64,000 nt of DNA. It comes from Grifola frondosa (taxonomy: Eukaryota > Basidiomycota > Agaricomycetes > Polyporales > Grifolaceae). Position numbers and translations under genes: made by a program. The stretch lies in contig LUGG01000001.1 of the NCBI GenBank assembly GCA_001683735.1, positions 3,038,001 through 3,102,000 on the forward strand, read 5' to 3'. The notes beneath the pieces are model-generated. The model was not told the origin of the DNA, searched no databases, and worked only from the letters and a program-made list of their open reading frames with translations. This document shows, piece by piece, positions 8,977-18,800 of the stretch (its first letter is position 1; the number at the start of each line of letters is the position of its first letter).

Positions 8977-11310
8977 CAAGGAGGAAAAGCTCAAGCTCCG
9001 GTGGGAGCGTGAAAAGGACTGGCAGGCGAGCCATCGAAGGGTCCGGTTTGCCGCGAGACACCGGGTCGGCCTTGTTGACCTTCGTGTTGACGTATTCTAA
9101 TCTGAAATAGATATTAAGGGACATACTGAGCACCTCCGTGCGTCGAATGGACTCATTTGCTTGAAAGTTCCTGCTACGGCCACGTGTGACAGCGCCGACC
9201 ACACCAGAGTTGTCGCCGCGTACAAGAATATCTGAGTCCTTGTATCCCAGCTGCTCGACAAATCTCGCTGCGAGTTCAACAGCGATCATCTCGGCCCAAC
9301 CAATGTCGCGTCCGTGTGTCTTCCACTGGGCGGTAGGGAGCCTCCATTTCCATGCGGCCCATCTGCCATCTACAATAATGCCAATGCCCCAGTCCGTTGA
9401 GGCATCGACCCAGATGCCGATGTCTTTGAGCGGTCCACGAGGTGTGAGCGAGCGCCGTACTCCGGACACTCCAAGAGTTTGAAGCCACCAGGTAAGATCG
9501 GAGATCATCGAGCGAGGGGGATAGCGAGGTGCGTGCTTGTTTCGGAATGAAGCAATGAAGGCACAAAGGTTCGTGAGGTAACTACGGCCTCGGGGGTAAA
9601 TGAAGGTGATGTGGGATAGGGTGCCGTTTATGGACATCGTGTCCTTCTGTGAGACACGTCCATCGCGAGCCTTCTCGACGAATGCGGTGAGCTTCGCGAC
9701 ATACTTCAGGCGTTTCACTTCCGGTAATGAAACCGTCCTGTTCCACAGGTCCCACAGAAAGCCGACATATACAGCCTCGAACGCATAGTCCTTACACTTC
9801 GTCTGGTGCCATGGGACACCAAGTGGGGCTGTAAGTCGAAAAATGTCATCCAGGCCATAGCTGTATGTAAACGTATGCGGTGAGTCCCCGATACCTGTTG
9901 GAAACCGAAAGTTAAAGAGGTCATCCACCCACTTCCGGTTTGGACCGATCTCATGCGCCTCGAGAACGTCGACTACCGCATCCATGGGCTCGCCTTGTAT
10001 TCCTACTCCCGATGTGATCCCGAAAGGTACGACGTGGTCAATGTAAAAGACGCCCTCCTCGCATTGGATTACGAGGAAAGCCTTGTGTGCAGGGAAAACA
10101 GGTAGGTTGCGAAAAGCTGAGTCGATGTCAAGGGAGGCTGCTTGTGTGCCTAAAGGTGCAGTTGCGACCTGGCCACATTCCGTAGTTAGGGATCATGCAT
10201 GTGCGATGAGAGCAGGACAGCAGATTGCACGTCCATATGGTTTGCGCATAAGGGCAATTGCTCTTCTGCGGCATGCAGGTGCACATCTGCCAGATGGCTA
10301 CCAGACGGCAGGCGCACGTCTGTGTAGCAGTGCACATGGAGGTATGGTGCGCATCTGCAGCATAGTGGCGAGACGGCAGACGCATGTCCGCAATGCATAG
10401 AAGGCAAGATGGCAGGCGCACATCTGCAAACATGGCGCGACGGCAGATGCACGTCCGCAAGACAGGCTGCTAGACAGCAGGCACCTATGGACGGCAGACG
10501 CACGTCTGGTGAAGCGGCAGATGCTCGCTCAGGAACTGCAGATGCATGTCCTCCCCGACATTGATGATGCACAAGCCAATGCACGCCCAGAGATAGGAAC
10601 ATTACTCACAATTTCCGCTACTTGTGCGGCCGTGCCCCATTTGGTGGGAAAGTCATCTGAGTTGATTTGACTGTTGACAGAGATGCCATTTTCGTCTTCA
10701 TAAGAGCAGTTCTGTACGAGTCTCCATTTCCCTGCAGAGCCAGGCTTCTCTACCACGGCAAGAGGGGATGAGACGAAGGGAGTGCCAAGAATTTTTTCAA
10801 CTTCCGTGCGGGTGTATGGGCCCGTCATCCTTCCAAGAGTGACTTGTTCGTTGATATATGATTTTATGAAGTCGAGGTTTTCGATGCCCGACTTGTGATT
10901 CGGAGGATGAATGTCTTCTGGATTGGTTGAAAATTACCGATTGGAAAACCGTAGCGCAGCTTGTTCGGAAGGAGGGGATATCTGTCAAGAATTCCAAGCT
11001 CGCGGAGCGTCGACTCGAACGTGTCCGCATTGTATGGGGTGATGATGCGGTCACGCTCAGATGCACTGCTTATCACCGCCATGATGATCGGGGGAGCCAC
11101 AGAAACAACAGATGTGACCTGTGGTGCCGGGGCAGTAGTTTGACTTGCATGGCACACGTCCGGAAACATTCCAGCCAACGCAGACCTCTTTCCGAGAGGT
11201 GGTGGTGATAAGTTTTTTGTTTGACCAGACGCAAAAGACGGGGCGACCATCGGGGAGGGTGGTCTTTGCACATTCTGAGGCTCGATGTCCGCTCTGGCCG
11301 CTTTGGGCAC
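8969..11310 (-). CDS. element A DIRS-type reverse transcriptase and RNase H
   Basis: Coding parts are 11310..10610 and 10168..8969, split by a 441-bp phase-0 intron. Motifs in order: PYNADTFES, LRYGFPIG, then after a one-base shift near 10900 NHKSGIENLDF, MTGPYTRTEVEKILG, KWRLVQNCSYEDENG, INSDDFPTKWGTAAQVAEI, [intron], ASLDIDSAFRN (catalytic Asp), VVPFGIT, KWVDDLF (Asp pair) and GFLWDLWNRT. RNase H follows with Asp in IWVDAST, Glu in GWAEMIAVEL, Asp in VRGDNSG and Asp in NKADPVSRG, giving a full DEDD set. It ends ELFLLDA at 8969. The RT copies element RNA. The upstream gag frame leads into it with one base shift near 11345. Confidence 0.9.
10169..10609 (-). other. 441-bp intron in element A reverse transcriptase
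   Basis: Donor GTGAGT (first base 10609), branch-like CTAACTA near 10188, and acceptor GGCCAG ending at 10169. Joining 10610 to 10168 keeps phase 0 and restores the conserved order of RT motifs (AEI followed by VATAPLGTQ and ASLDIDSAF). Most of the intron is imperfect tandem repeat. Confidence 0.85.
10270..10551 (+). repeat. imperfect tandem repeat with quasi-palindromic core
   Basis: About eight copies of a core resembling GACGGCAGACGCACGTCTGC, at roughly 10270-10290, 10302-10323, 10346-10358, 10371-10391, 10407-10427, 10438-10458, 10489-10508 and 10534-10551. They are separated by variable spacers so that the period is about 30-50 bp. The core is nearly self-complementary (GCAGACG...CGTCTGC). 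All copies lie in the intron of the element A RT. Confidence 0.85.
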
Positions 11311-12488
11311 AGATGAGGGCAGAGTGGTCCGGCGGGCATGGGCGCTCTGCCTGATCGAAAGGGCCGACCAGCCGCTGTCTGCTCTTGTGTGTTCACGAGT
11401 CTACGGTTGTCATTCCTGTAGGGCTGGTAGCGATTAGACCCATAGGATGTGTTTGAATTGCTACGTAGCTCAGATTGTGGCTGCCGCTGGGACAGCTCCT
11501 CAATACGGCAGTCACGGTATGACTCCCGGTACGTATCGGATGCAACAGTGAAGGCGACTGGTGTCTCTGCTGTGAAGTACGAGCGACGCAGTTCGATGTC
11601 GAACTGGAGAATTGCTAGATAGTTTGCCTTGAAATCTTGTACGCCGCAGAGCCAGTTGAAGTGTGCACGGAAGCGCTCCACTATTACTGAACTCGCAATG
11701 CGCTCTAGGATTACTAGGAAATTCGGCCACGCGTCACGCCAGTCTTCTGCATTCATTTCTGCTTCCAGCGGCCACTCGCTGACCTTGAGGATCGACCTCT
11801 TCACTGCGTTTGCATCATGGATCTTCTCATATACGAGCTTGCTGGGGTTCCGGTTCATCTCTGTGATTGCCGCCGAGGTACAAAGGGTGAGTGGAAGGTG
11901 GTTCTTATTGGCGAGAACTGCTGCAAGCTGTGGGTGTGGCTGTATGCGCCTACGATCGAAGAGATTGGCCTGGCGCTCGGCTGTATGCGTGAAGACAGGT
12001 TCACTGAGAGAGGAGTCAGCCTTGTTTAGATCAGATTGTCTAAGGTCACCGGTGGCTAGCTCCAAAGCCTTGAAGACTGTCTTCCGCGTCTTCGGGGTCA
12101 ATTTTAGGACCTCCGAGAGTAAATCGCCACCGCTAGCGAGAAACGGCGGTGGCGGGGCGCCCATATCATTTTCTTCATTCCGCATCCCCGCCTCGTCACC
12201 TGTGCCAGCAGTGTTAATGTCTCGTCTGAGCTCATCGATCTCATCGTTGATCTGGTCATCCTCCACTAGTACCCTAAGCAATTCTTCATCTTCATCTACC
12301 TCCTCTCCTAGCGCCCTCTTCTCAGCTCGGACTTTGTTTCTGGCTTCGCGCCTCGTGTTCTCACGAATCCGGTCTAGGCAGTTCCTAGGTTCCGGCTCTG
12401 CGGTTTGTCGCCTTGATCCAGGCCCATCGAGGCCGAAAACGTCCAAGTCGTTACCTCCAACGCCGTCTGGGTGTCCAATACGAGCCAT
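11073..12488 (-). CDS. element A gag-like protein
   Basis: ATG at 12488 opens a frame of about 471 codons. The N-terminal third is acidic and likely coiled (EEVDEDEELLRVLVEDD, DEIDELRRDIN). The middle (PNFLVILERIASSVIVERF, FDIELRRSYF) resembles the capsid-like stretch of element B in layout. The C-terminal third is Arg/Gln/Asn rich (SYGSNRYQPYRNDNRR). The last 90 or so codons of this frame are probably not translated as such: a single-base shift near 11345 leads into the RT frame, and a degenerate knuckle-like Cys/His pattern is visible there. Assignment as gag is by position and general features, not by a firm family match. Confidence 0.7.
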   Translation of the reverse strand: MARIGHPDGVGGNDLDVFGLDGPGSRRQTAEPEPRNCLDRIRENTRREARNKVRAEKRALGEEVDEDEELLRVLVEDDQINDEIDELRRDINTAGTGDEAGMRNEENDMGAPPPPFLASGGDLLSEVLKLTPKTRKTVFKALELATGDLRQSDLNKADSSLSEPVFTHTAERQANLFDRRRIQPHPQLAAVLANKNHLPLTLCTSAAITEMNRNPSKLVYEKIHDANAVKRSILKVSEWPLEAEMNAEDWRDAWPNFLVILERIASSVIVERFRAHFNWLCGVQDFKANYLAILQFDIELRRSYFTAETPVAFTVASDTYRESYRDCRIEELSQRQPQSELRSNSNTSYGSNRYQPYRNDNRRLVNTQEQTAAGRPFRSGRAPMPAGPLCPHLCPKRPERTSSLRMCKDHPPRWSPRLLRLVKQKTYHHHLSERGLRWLECFRTCAMQVKLLPRHHRSHLLFLWLPRSSWR

Positions 12489-12529
12489 TTCTGTAAATCG
12501 GGGTTAATCGAACGAGCGGAGGCTCCGTA

Positions 12530-13204
12530 ATGAAAGAATTCTTCGAGGGCGGAATGCGGGGAAGGTGAGAAATTCGAGGCGCACAGGACGCGCGCTCTCT
12601 TTCCGCATTCAGCCCCTCGCTTAGTAAGCACTAGTTTGACTTTGGTGCTCGTTCCTCGCCTTCAAGTCAAACTGCACGTGGCGGCGGCGGTGGTCCAGGG
12701 GTGGGAGCTGCGGGGGCGCCGGCCGCAGAAGGGGGGGCGGGCGCCGTACCCGCAGCAGTGCTGCCTGGCGTCGGCGGGGGCGGGGGTTCGGTGTGGGCTG
12801 CGCATCAGGCGAGGTGCCCGTGCCAGGGGCGGCTGGGGCTGCAAGCTGGTCCGCCTGGGGCGGAGCGTCGCCGAGGTTTAGCGAGGGATGACGCATTTTT
12901 TTTTTTGTGTGAGTGTGTGTGTCGGGCTTTGACGCAGAAGGATGAATCAAAAGAAAGAATGTAACGACGCGTAGTCAACGAGGGGGAACTACGTAGATGT
13001 ACGGTTAGGACGAGAGGATGGTCGTAGTACGAGAGAGAGTGGGCCAGTTGAAATTTTCAACTGCGCGCGCTTATCGCTCCGCTGGACGCTGGGGCCGGCC
13101 TCGCAGGCTCGGCAGGCCCCTACACTAATGTCTGAGATTTACCATAATTTACACAGTGTAAATTACCCGCTGTTAATTAACATGGCCTAATTCACCGCGC
13201 ACTA
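12530..13204. other. gene-free stretch, possible remnant of element B 5' end
   Basis: 12630-12896 on the - strand encodes a Pro/Ala-rich frame starting ATG at 12896 (MRHPSLNLGDAPPQADQ), similar in character to the N-terminal part of the element B gag, and is very GC rich. It is preceded by a run of ten or more T at 12896-12906 and a GT-rich tract. 12960-13204 shows no coding signal. If A inserted into B, this would be the other half of B. That is inference only. Confidence 0.35.
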
Positions 13205-13762
13205 ACAGTGAGAAAATCAGGCCACCAAACATGCTATGTAGACTAATCGATGCCTACAATATATATAGATGACAAGCCGATCTAGGTGTGTAATATAATC
13301 ATGTCAAAGAGGGTCTCTAGTCCTGCCCAGTAAGTGCTAGTTACTAACATGGGTTTAGATCGAGCACGCTGGGCGACTTCTTCACTTTGTCGCTCCCAAA
13401 CAAGTGAGCACCGATGTCCCACGGATCCACATGCGACGATGACGATGGCAGCGACGGAGCGAAGGTTATCGAACCATCCGCACCACCGAACGACAACGAC
13501 GCGGTGGAGGCTGCGAATGGATCATCGGTGGGTGTCCGTAGTGCATACGAGCCATACGCGCTCGACTCGGCGAGCGGGTCGGCACTTGTATTGAAAGAAA
13601 GCGTGCCAATCGGCCGAGGTGCACGAAGCTCGACGGGACTTGGTACCCGCTGAACGCATGATTTATATGGGAGTTGGGTCAGGCTGTTCAGAGGACCAAA
13701 TAGAACCGCTAGGCCCGCCAAATACAAGGTTGGAGGAGGTCGGAATTCGGACGGCGCAGATG
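13205..13762 (-). pseudogene. diverged copy of the 3' end of the DUF726 gene
   Basis: This 558-bp stretch aligns along its whole length with 15696-16255, including about 140 bp of 3' flank (shared GCCCAGTAAGTGCTAGTTAC) and about 140 codons of the C-terminal tail. Shared peptide pieces include TPTDDPFAASTASLSFGG and DPWDIGAH. The copy has point changes and small indels that break the frame near 13640-13660. It has no upstream exons. Same orientation as the parent, 2.5 kb away. A non-functional duplicate is the simplest reading. Confidence 0.88.
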
Positions 13763-14065
13763 TTTACAGGACGGTCGGGTGGCGGGTGAAGGTACAGCTG
13801 CAGGGCTATCCCAGTCTTGTATGTGTTTTCGAGGCTTTGGACTACGTGGAGTCAACATTCTGGCCGTTTGTGTTGCGTTTGTGTCAAGGTGGCGATCGAC
13901 GGTACTAGGATGGTACAACTCGCACAGCGCCGTCCCAACACTTCATGCAGTCTTCTGTGCCAGCGGCAAGGCTTCGAAATGGCTTCGACCAGCGCTGGCT
14001 ATGTCGCATGACGGAGTCAGCTGCCCATTCTCTCACCACGGCTTATTCTGAATGGACAAAATCAA

Positions 14066-14402
14066 GGTCAAAACCGTACGCGTTCCTATAGAATTCGGAG
14101 CGCTGGTGAGGCGGACGCTCGCGCGTTGCATGTCGCAACGCCGCGCTCGGCCTCAGGGGGGCAGCGCGGGGAGGAGGCGAAGTGTAGTTACTATTGCTGT
14201 AAGTATAATACTTTATATTTCACTTTACACTACTTACTTACATTGACAAGGAATCAAAGGAAAGAAGAGAACCTATGGTAAAGAGGAAAGAGGAGGACAG
14301 CCCCCTCACGGAGGGTGATTCAGCAATCAATAGGGGGTCAAATTCAAACGCGGTGTGGCGGGCGGTCAAAACCGTACGTGATCCTGTAGAAGTCGGAGCG
14401 CT
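14066..14402 (+). repeat. 39-bp direct repeat pair
   Basis: A segment starting GGTCAAAACCGTACG, continuing TCCTRTAGAA and ending TCGGAGCGCT occurs at 14066-14104 and 14364-14402, with four or so mismatches. The 298-bp spacing and TE-rich setting suggest ends of a small non-autonomous element or a local duplication. Confidence 0.7.
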
Positions 14403-14526
14403 GAGCGCTGGATGCTGTGTGTACTGACAATATGATAGGTCTTAAATGACTGCTGGAATCATAGCGCAGTCTGTGGAGCTGTCCATACAGCCGTCCATGC
14501 GGGACAGGCGTCCTTGTCCCACCCAG

Positions 14527-14534
14527 TATAAAAG
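14527..14534 (+). promoter_or_regulatory. TATA box
   Basis: TATAAAAG sits 35-42 bp upstream of the ATG at 14569 of the nuclease-fold candidate. This is a canonical core-promoter motif at a short but plausible distance. Confidence 0.55.
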
Positions 14535-14568
14535 ACCGTTGTGCCATCCCTCCTCCCACCAAGTTACG

Positions 14569-15423
14569 ATGCCATCAGGAACACAAAGCCATCGCTCTCC
14601 ATCTTCCAGCCATTCACGGGAGCGCTCCAGGTGACTACTCCATAGCCAAGTCCAGCGGACTGTCTACGAGCATCGCTATAGCCCCGAAAACCATTATTGC
14701 TTTTCCTACCAACGCCTTCACCCACTGTCTTCAATCGCCGGCTCTCCAGCGCTCCCTACAGATTCAGCTCCCCGAGGTTACCACCGAGCGAAGTCATAAT
14801 CTGGCTACGGAGGGCGACGTTGAGCGTGCCGGCGCTGTGTACCTCCTCCACGACGTCAATCATCATCGAGGATCTCTTGATCAACCATCTCCACATCGAT
14901 GCTGCAAAGATCGAATGTGTCGGCCAATCCACCACTGGTACCTCCCGACCTGACATGAAGTACGTAGTCAATGGCCAAACTTTCTTGTTCCTCGAGTACA
15001 AACATACGTAAGTCTACATACTCCGTTTCTCAATCAAACTGCACTAAACCTATGCTAAACAGAAACGCGCTTAGGGACAGCGACTGGACTCACGCAGCGC
15101 TCGTCAAACCGGGGCGCACGGCCGAACAGATCATCAAAAGTATTCCTAAGGGCGTTCAAACTGCCTTGGTCGACAACGCCGGCATCCTCTCCAAGCAGGC
15201 CAGCAAGTACAGCTCTCGGTGCGGCCTCGTTCTCCTTTGCAACTATCAGGATATGATCGTGCTCGACTTTTCCCCCGGGGCACACAATGTTCGGTGGAAC
15301 GACGTCACGGACCCCGTGAAGTACTTCTTTTCCGATGGGCAGAGGATTACGCATAAGCAACTGCTTTTGGCGGCGCTGGTCTATGGGTTGAGAAAGGTGG
15401 GAGTTTTGGGAGCCAATGGTTAG
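14569..15423 (+). CDS. hypothetical protein with PD-(D/E)XK-like nuclease core
   Basis: Proposed exons are 14569..14630, 14762..15008 and 15064..15423, with introns 14631..14761 and 15009..15063 (GTAAGT...ACAG). Around the second junction the protein reads SRPDMKYVVNG then FLFLEYKHT, giving PD-x11-E-x-K as in restriction-endonuclease-like folds, and later QASKY, a common auxiliary motif. It ends GVLGANG at 15423. In the first half two frames compete: the spliced frame given here, and one reading LPEVTTERSHNLATEG which looks more protein-like and would need a one-base correction near 14865. The family is not firmly recognised. The role could be a TE-linked nuclease or a secreted effector-like protein; no signal peptide is visible. 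Confidence 0.6.
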
Positions 15424-15833
15424 TAGCCATCAACAATTTGAGGCTCAGCGCTGACTTGAATCGTAGCATGATTAATCTCGTGTCTTTTGCGAAGCTGGAA
15501 ATTGTAGGATAAACAGGATAAACGAGAAGTGCCAGCGAATTAGTCTCCGTATTGAATGCGAATTTCACCACGGAATCTGATTCCACTTAGCGGGAGGGAA
15601 TGGGTTGCGCGCATGGTTGTATTTACTCTCTTAGCCACTGGCAGAAATGACGTCGGATTCCCAAAATAAGTGTTAGCAGTACGAGAGGAAAATGTACAGT
15701 GAGAAAATTAGGCCACCAAGGATGCTACGTAGACTAATCGATGCCGACAATATAGATAGATGACAAGCCGGTGTAGTGTGCAATATGATCATGTCAAAGA
15801 GAGACTCTAGTCCTGCCCAGTAAGTGCTAGTTA
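15424..15833. other. intergenic; contains the 3' flank shared with the duplicate
   Basis: No gene seen in 15424-15695. 15696-15833 is the 3' flank of the DUF726 gene and is the outer part of the block duplicated at 13205-13344. Confidence 0.6.
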
Positions 15834-18800
15834 CTAACTTTGCCATGGGTTTAGATCGAGCGCGCTGGGCGACTTCTTCACTTTGTCGCTCCCAAACGAG
15901 TGAGCACCGATGTCCCACGGATCTACACGCGACGATGACGATGGCGGCGACGGAGCGAAGGTTATCGAACCATCCGCACCACCGAAAGACAATGACGCGG
16001 TGGAGGCTGCGAATGGATCATCGGTGGGTGTCCGTAGTGCATATGAGCCATACACGCTCGACCCGAGCGGGTCGGCATTTGTATCGAAAGAAAGCATGCC
16101 AGTCGGCCGCGGCGCACCGAAGCTCGACGGAACTTGGTATCCGCCAAACGCACGGTTTGTCAGAGTTGGGTCTGGCTGTTCAGAGGACCAGATGGAACCG
16201 CTGGACCCGCCAAATGACAAGGTTGGAGGAGGTCGGAATTCGGATGGCGTAGATGGCCGTGCATGCGGCGGTGTCACATCGTCTTCCGCTTCGCCTCGTA
16301 TATTATTCAAAGATATTGAACGTAAGATTGCGGAGCTGAGGTCGGTGCGCGAGCGTGAACTCGGACCGGCGATAGGTTCGTCTTCATGACGTGTATCAAA
16401 CGATGACTGCGATTTGGAAGACGAAGAAGGGGATTCCGGAAGCGGAGGAGGGGCAGATTCTGGGCGGAGACTGGGAGGTGGAATGGGAGGAGCAGGGAAG
16501 TGTTTCGGGTTGTGGATTTGCACATCTCCTGGATAGTGATCATCGTTCCCGATGACCTCCTTGATAGCAGCGAAATCGAATCCGGCATGCGCTGGAATTT
16601 CGGCTGTCGACAAATCAGAGTCTTCATTGAGAGTAGGCGGTAGCTCGGGATTGGGTGACGCGGTTCGTGGAGTGGCAGCGGGTACAGGAGTGGATGCGTC
16701 TTCTCGAGGAGGCATCTCGTCGTCGACAACAGTAGTGACTCCGGTCGACCTCTTGTGCTTTGAAGACGCTGATGGAGGGCGCGAAATTGGCGCACTCGAA
16801 GGAAACGATTTCTTCTTCCTCCCAAACCAGCTCTTCTTCTTGATATCCTCACCTTCTCTGACAACGATGCGATCTTCCTCAAAGTCGGGTTCCTGTACAC
16901 TCGACGGTCAGGCATTCCAACGACGACATAATGTTCAGTCCGATACGTACCACTGGCTCGTCAAAGAAATCGGAAGACACCGGGAAGCCAAGTTGATCGA
17001 GAATGAGTGGCATGAATGTGCGATAGCTCATGTCTCTGAGATCTTGTCGGTAACGTCGACATTCTCCAAGCCAGGAACATTCTGCACAGGACGCAGGCCG
17101 GCCACTGTGTTGAGACCGCCACTCGTCGCACGGAAGAGGTAGTTCAGCACCCAGTCGTTCCGCGCATAGCCGTTCACGAAGCGTCCGGACACAGCTGATC
17201 GCGCCTCCAGCCATGTCCGTACGGGTGCAGTGACAGTGGTGCCAAGGATAATTACGTCTTGAACGATCCCAAAAGCTTTCTGCTTCGCAAGTTCTAGAAG
17301 AGCATAGAAGATAACCCGCGCGCCAAGAGAGAATCCAATTAGAGTTATTGGACGAACACCCAGATGTCGATGGATGAGGACGTCCGCAAGGACGCTACCC
17401 GCTGCTCTTGCGCGGTCCAACGCGTTTGACCATGGGTTATCAATCAGATATCCTAGCTTCGTCAGAACTGTAGGGCGATATAGCGGTCAGGACCTCTCAC
17501 AACATGTAGAATGGGCAAGTATACGGACTAATTGGCCACTGCAGAGCACTCATAAGCGCCGTCATGACTGTAGCAGATAGGGCGGTTTGTGCAAGCTGTG
17601 TCAGTACTTCGCTAGTGAGAATCTTGAGCGCGCTGCCAGTTTCCCGAATCATGTCCGGCTCCCATAGGACACTGAAGACATCTCCGACAACAGGATCCAG
17701 TACGCTAAAAGGTAACCGGACATCATCTTGCGGGCCCGTCATGAAGCTATACAAAAGTAAGAAGCATGAGCGGAAAGTTGAACGTTAAAGATACAAATAC
17801 GCACTTACCCGGAGACAGTAAGAATACAATTCACTCGCTTGTTGTTATGCAAAGGAAGAAGATCGAAAGTGCGCACAGCTTGCGTCCTTTTCGCCATACC
17901 GCGAGCAGCAATACCTGATCCAGTCAAAACACCTCCTGTAGTGATGACGGCAGCCCCGCCTGTGCCTGCAAGGAATCCTGTTGTCCCAGTGATACCAATT
18001 GTGGTGAACGCTGCACCAAGACCAGCACCAATCACAGGGGCGAGTAAACCTGCCGACAGACCAATGACAAGACCTCCGCCTGAATTGCATTGACGTGAAA
18101 AGAAAGTAGTCATTAAACTAAGTCGACTCACCAATAGTGGCAAGACCAAGCATTAAATACCGCCTCTTCTTCGAGTTCTTCTGCACACCGTCCATAATCT
18201 CTTTCTGTTCCAAGTTCTCCACATCTTCCTGGATTTCAAGTGCTTCCGTGACACGGCGCTCGAACTTCACCACGTCAAGCCAGCCAAGACCCAGCTTCAG
18301 CGCAACGTTCTCCAACAGCACTCGTGAGCGTGCGTCATATACGCTGTCCGCAATCAGTATGAGAAACAGGTCACAGAGAATAGTCCATCGAACGTCCAGG
18401 GTCACATTCTTATCGGCAGCAGATAATCGTGTACTGACACCAGGTATCGAGGCAGCGGCAGTTTCTTCAAGTATTTTGGCTGTTGTCTGTATCGGCTTCG
18501 TCTGAGTGGGTGAAGACGATACGGAAGGGTCGGGATTCGGTGAATATGGGGGTGGTTGTTCTGTTTCGGCGATGTCTATAGATTCATCTTCTAGACCTTT
18601 GGGATGACTTAAAGACTCCGCTATTCGAACATCTTCTTGTTTCTGGGCTTCTGCAGGGTCATACTCTGGATTAGCGACCGTGTGCGTGGTCATGAGAGAA
18701 GGTACGAGATCTTTGGCGTCGATTCCGTGAATAGCAAGGCTTTCGATCATCTTCTGCTCTGTCAGACTTATTCAGTGCATAACTTATCTAGTCGACGAGG

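Larger units (their letters stand above)
7130..12640 (-). mobile_element. DIRS-like retroelement A, near complete
   Basis: On the - strand: gag-like ORF (from ATG 12488), DIRS-type reverse transcriptase and RNase H (to 8969), then a tyrosine recombinase (ATG 8976 to 7638). Having a tyrosine recombinase instead of an integrase defines the DIRS group. No methyltransferase-like domain was seen. Terminal structures are not resolved. 7131-7200 has degenerate repeats of a roughly 25-bp AT-rich unit, and 12633-12673 has a 10-bp inverted repeat (AGTTTGACTT / AAGTCAAACT); either may mark an end. Frame breaks near 11345 and 10900 are single-base. Confidence 0.85.
13763..14568 (+). other. gene-free stretch between duplicate and nuclease-like gene
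   Basis: No conserved coding signal was recognised. It contains one copy (14066-14104) and the second copy (14364-14402) of a roughly 39-bp direct repeat, an AT-rich stretch at 14195-14245 and a TATA box at 14527. It probably consists of remnant mobile DNA plus the promoter of the next gene. Confidence 0.5.

Noticed and set aside
10270..10551. CRISPR-like or regulatory repeat cluster
   Set aside because: Spacers are related to one another and the array sits inside an intron; no cas genes.
15834..16389. A + strand gene over the DUF726 tail (159-codon frame)
   Set aside because: Antisense shadow of the conserved - strand tail; its counterpart in the duplicate is not preserved.
17028..17041. 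A very short intron to explain the DUF726 shift
   Set aside because: Only 19-25 bp would be available, below any workable spliceosomal size.
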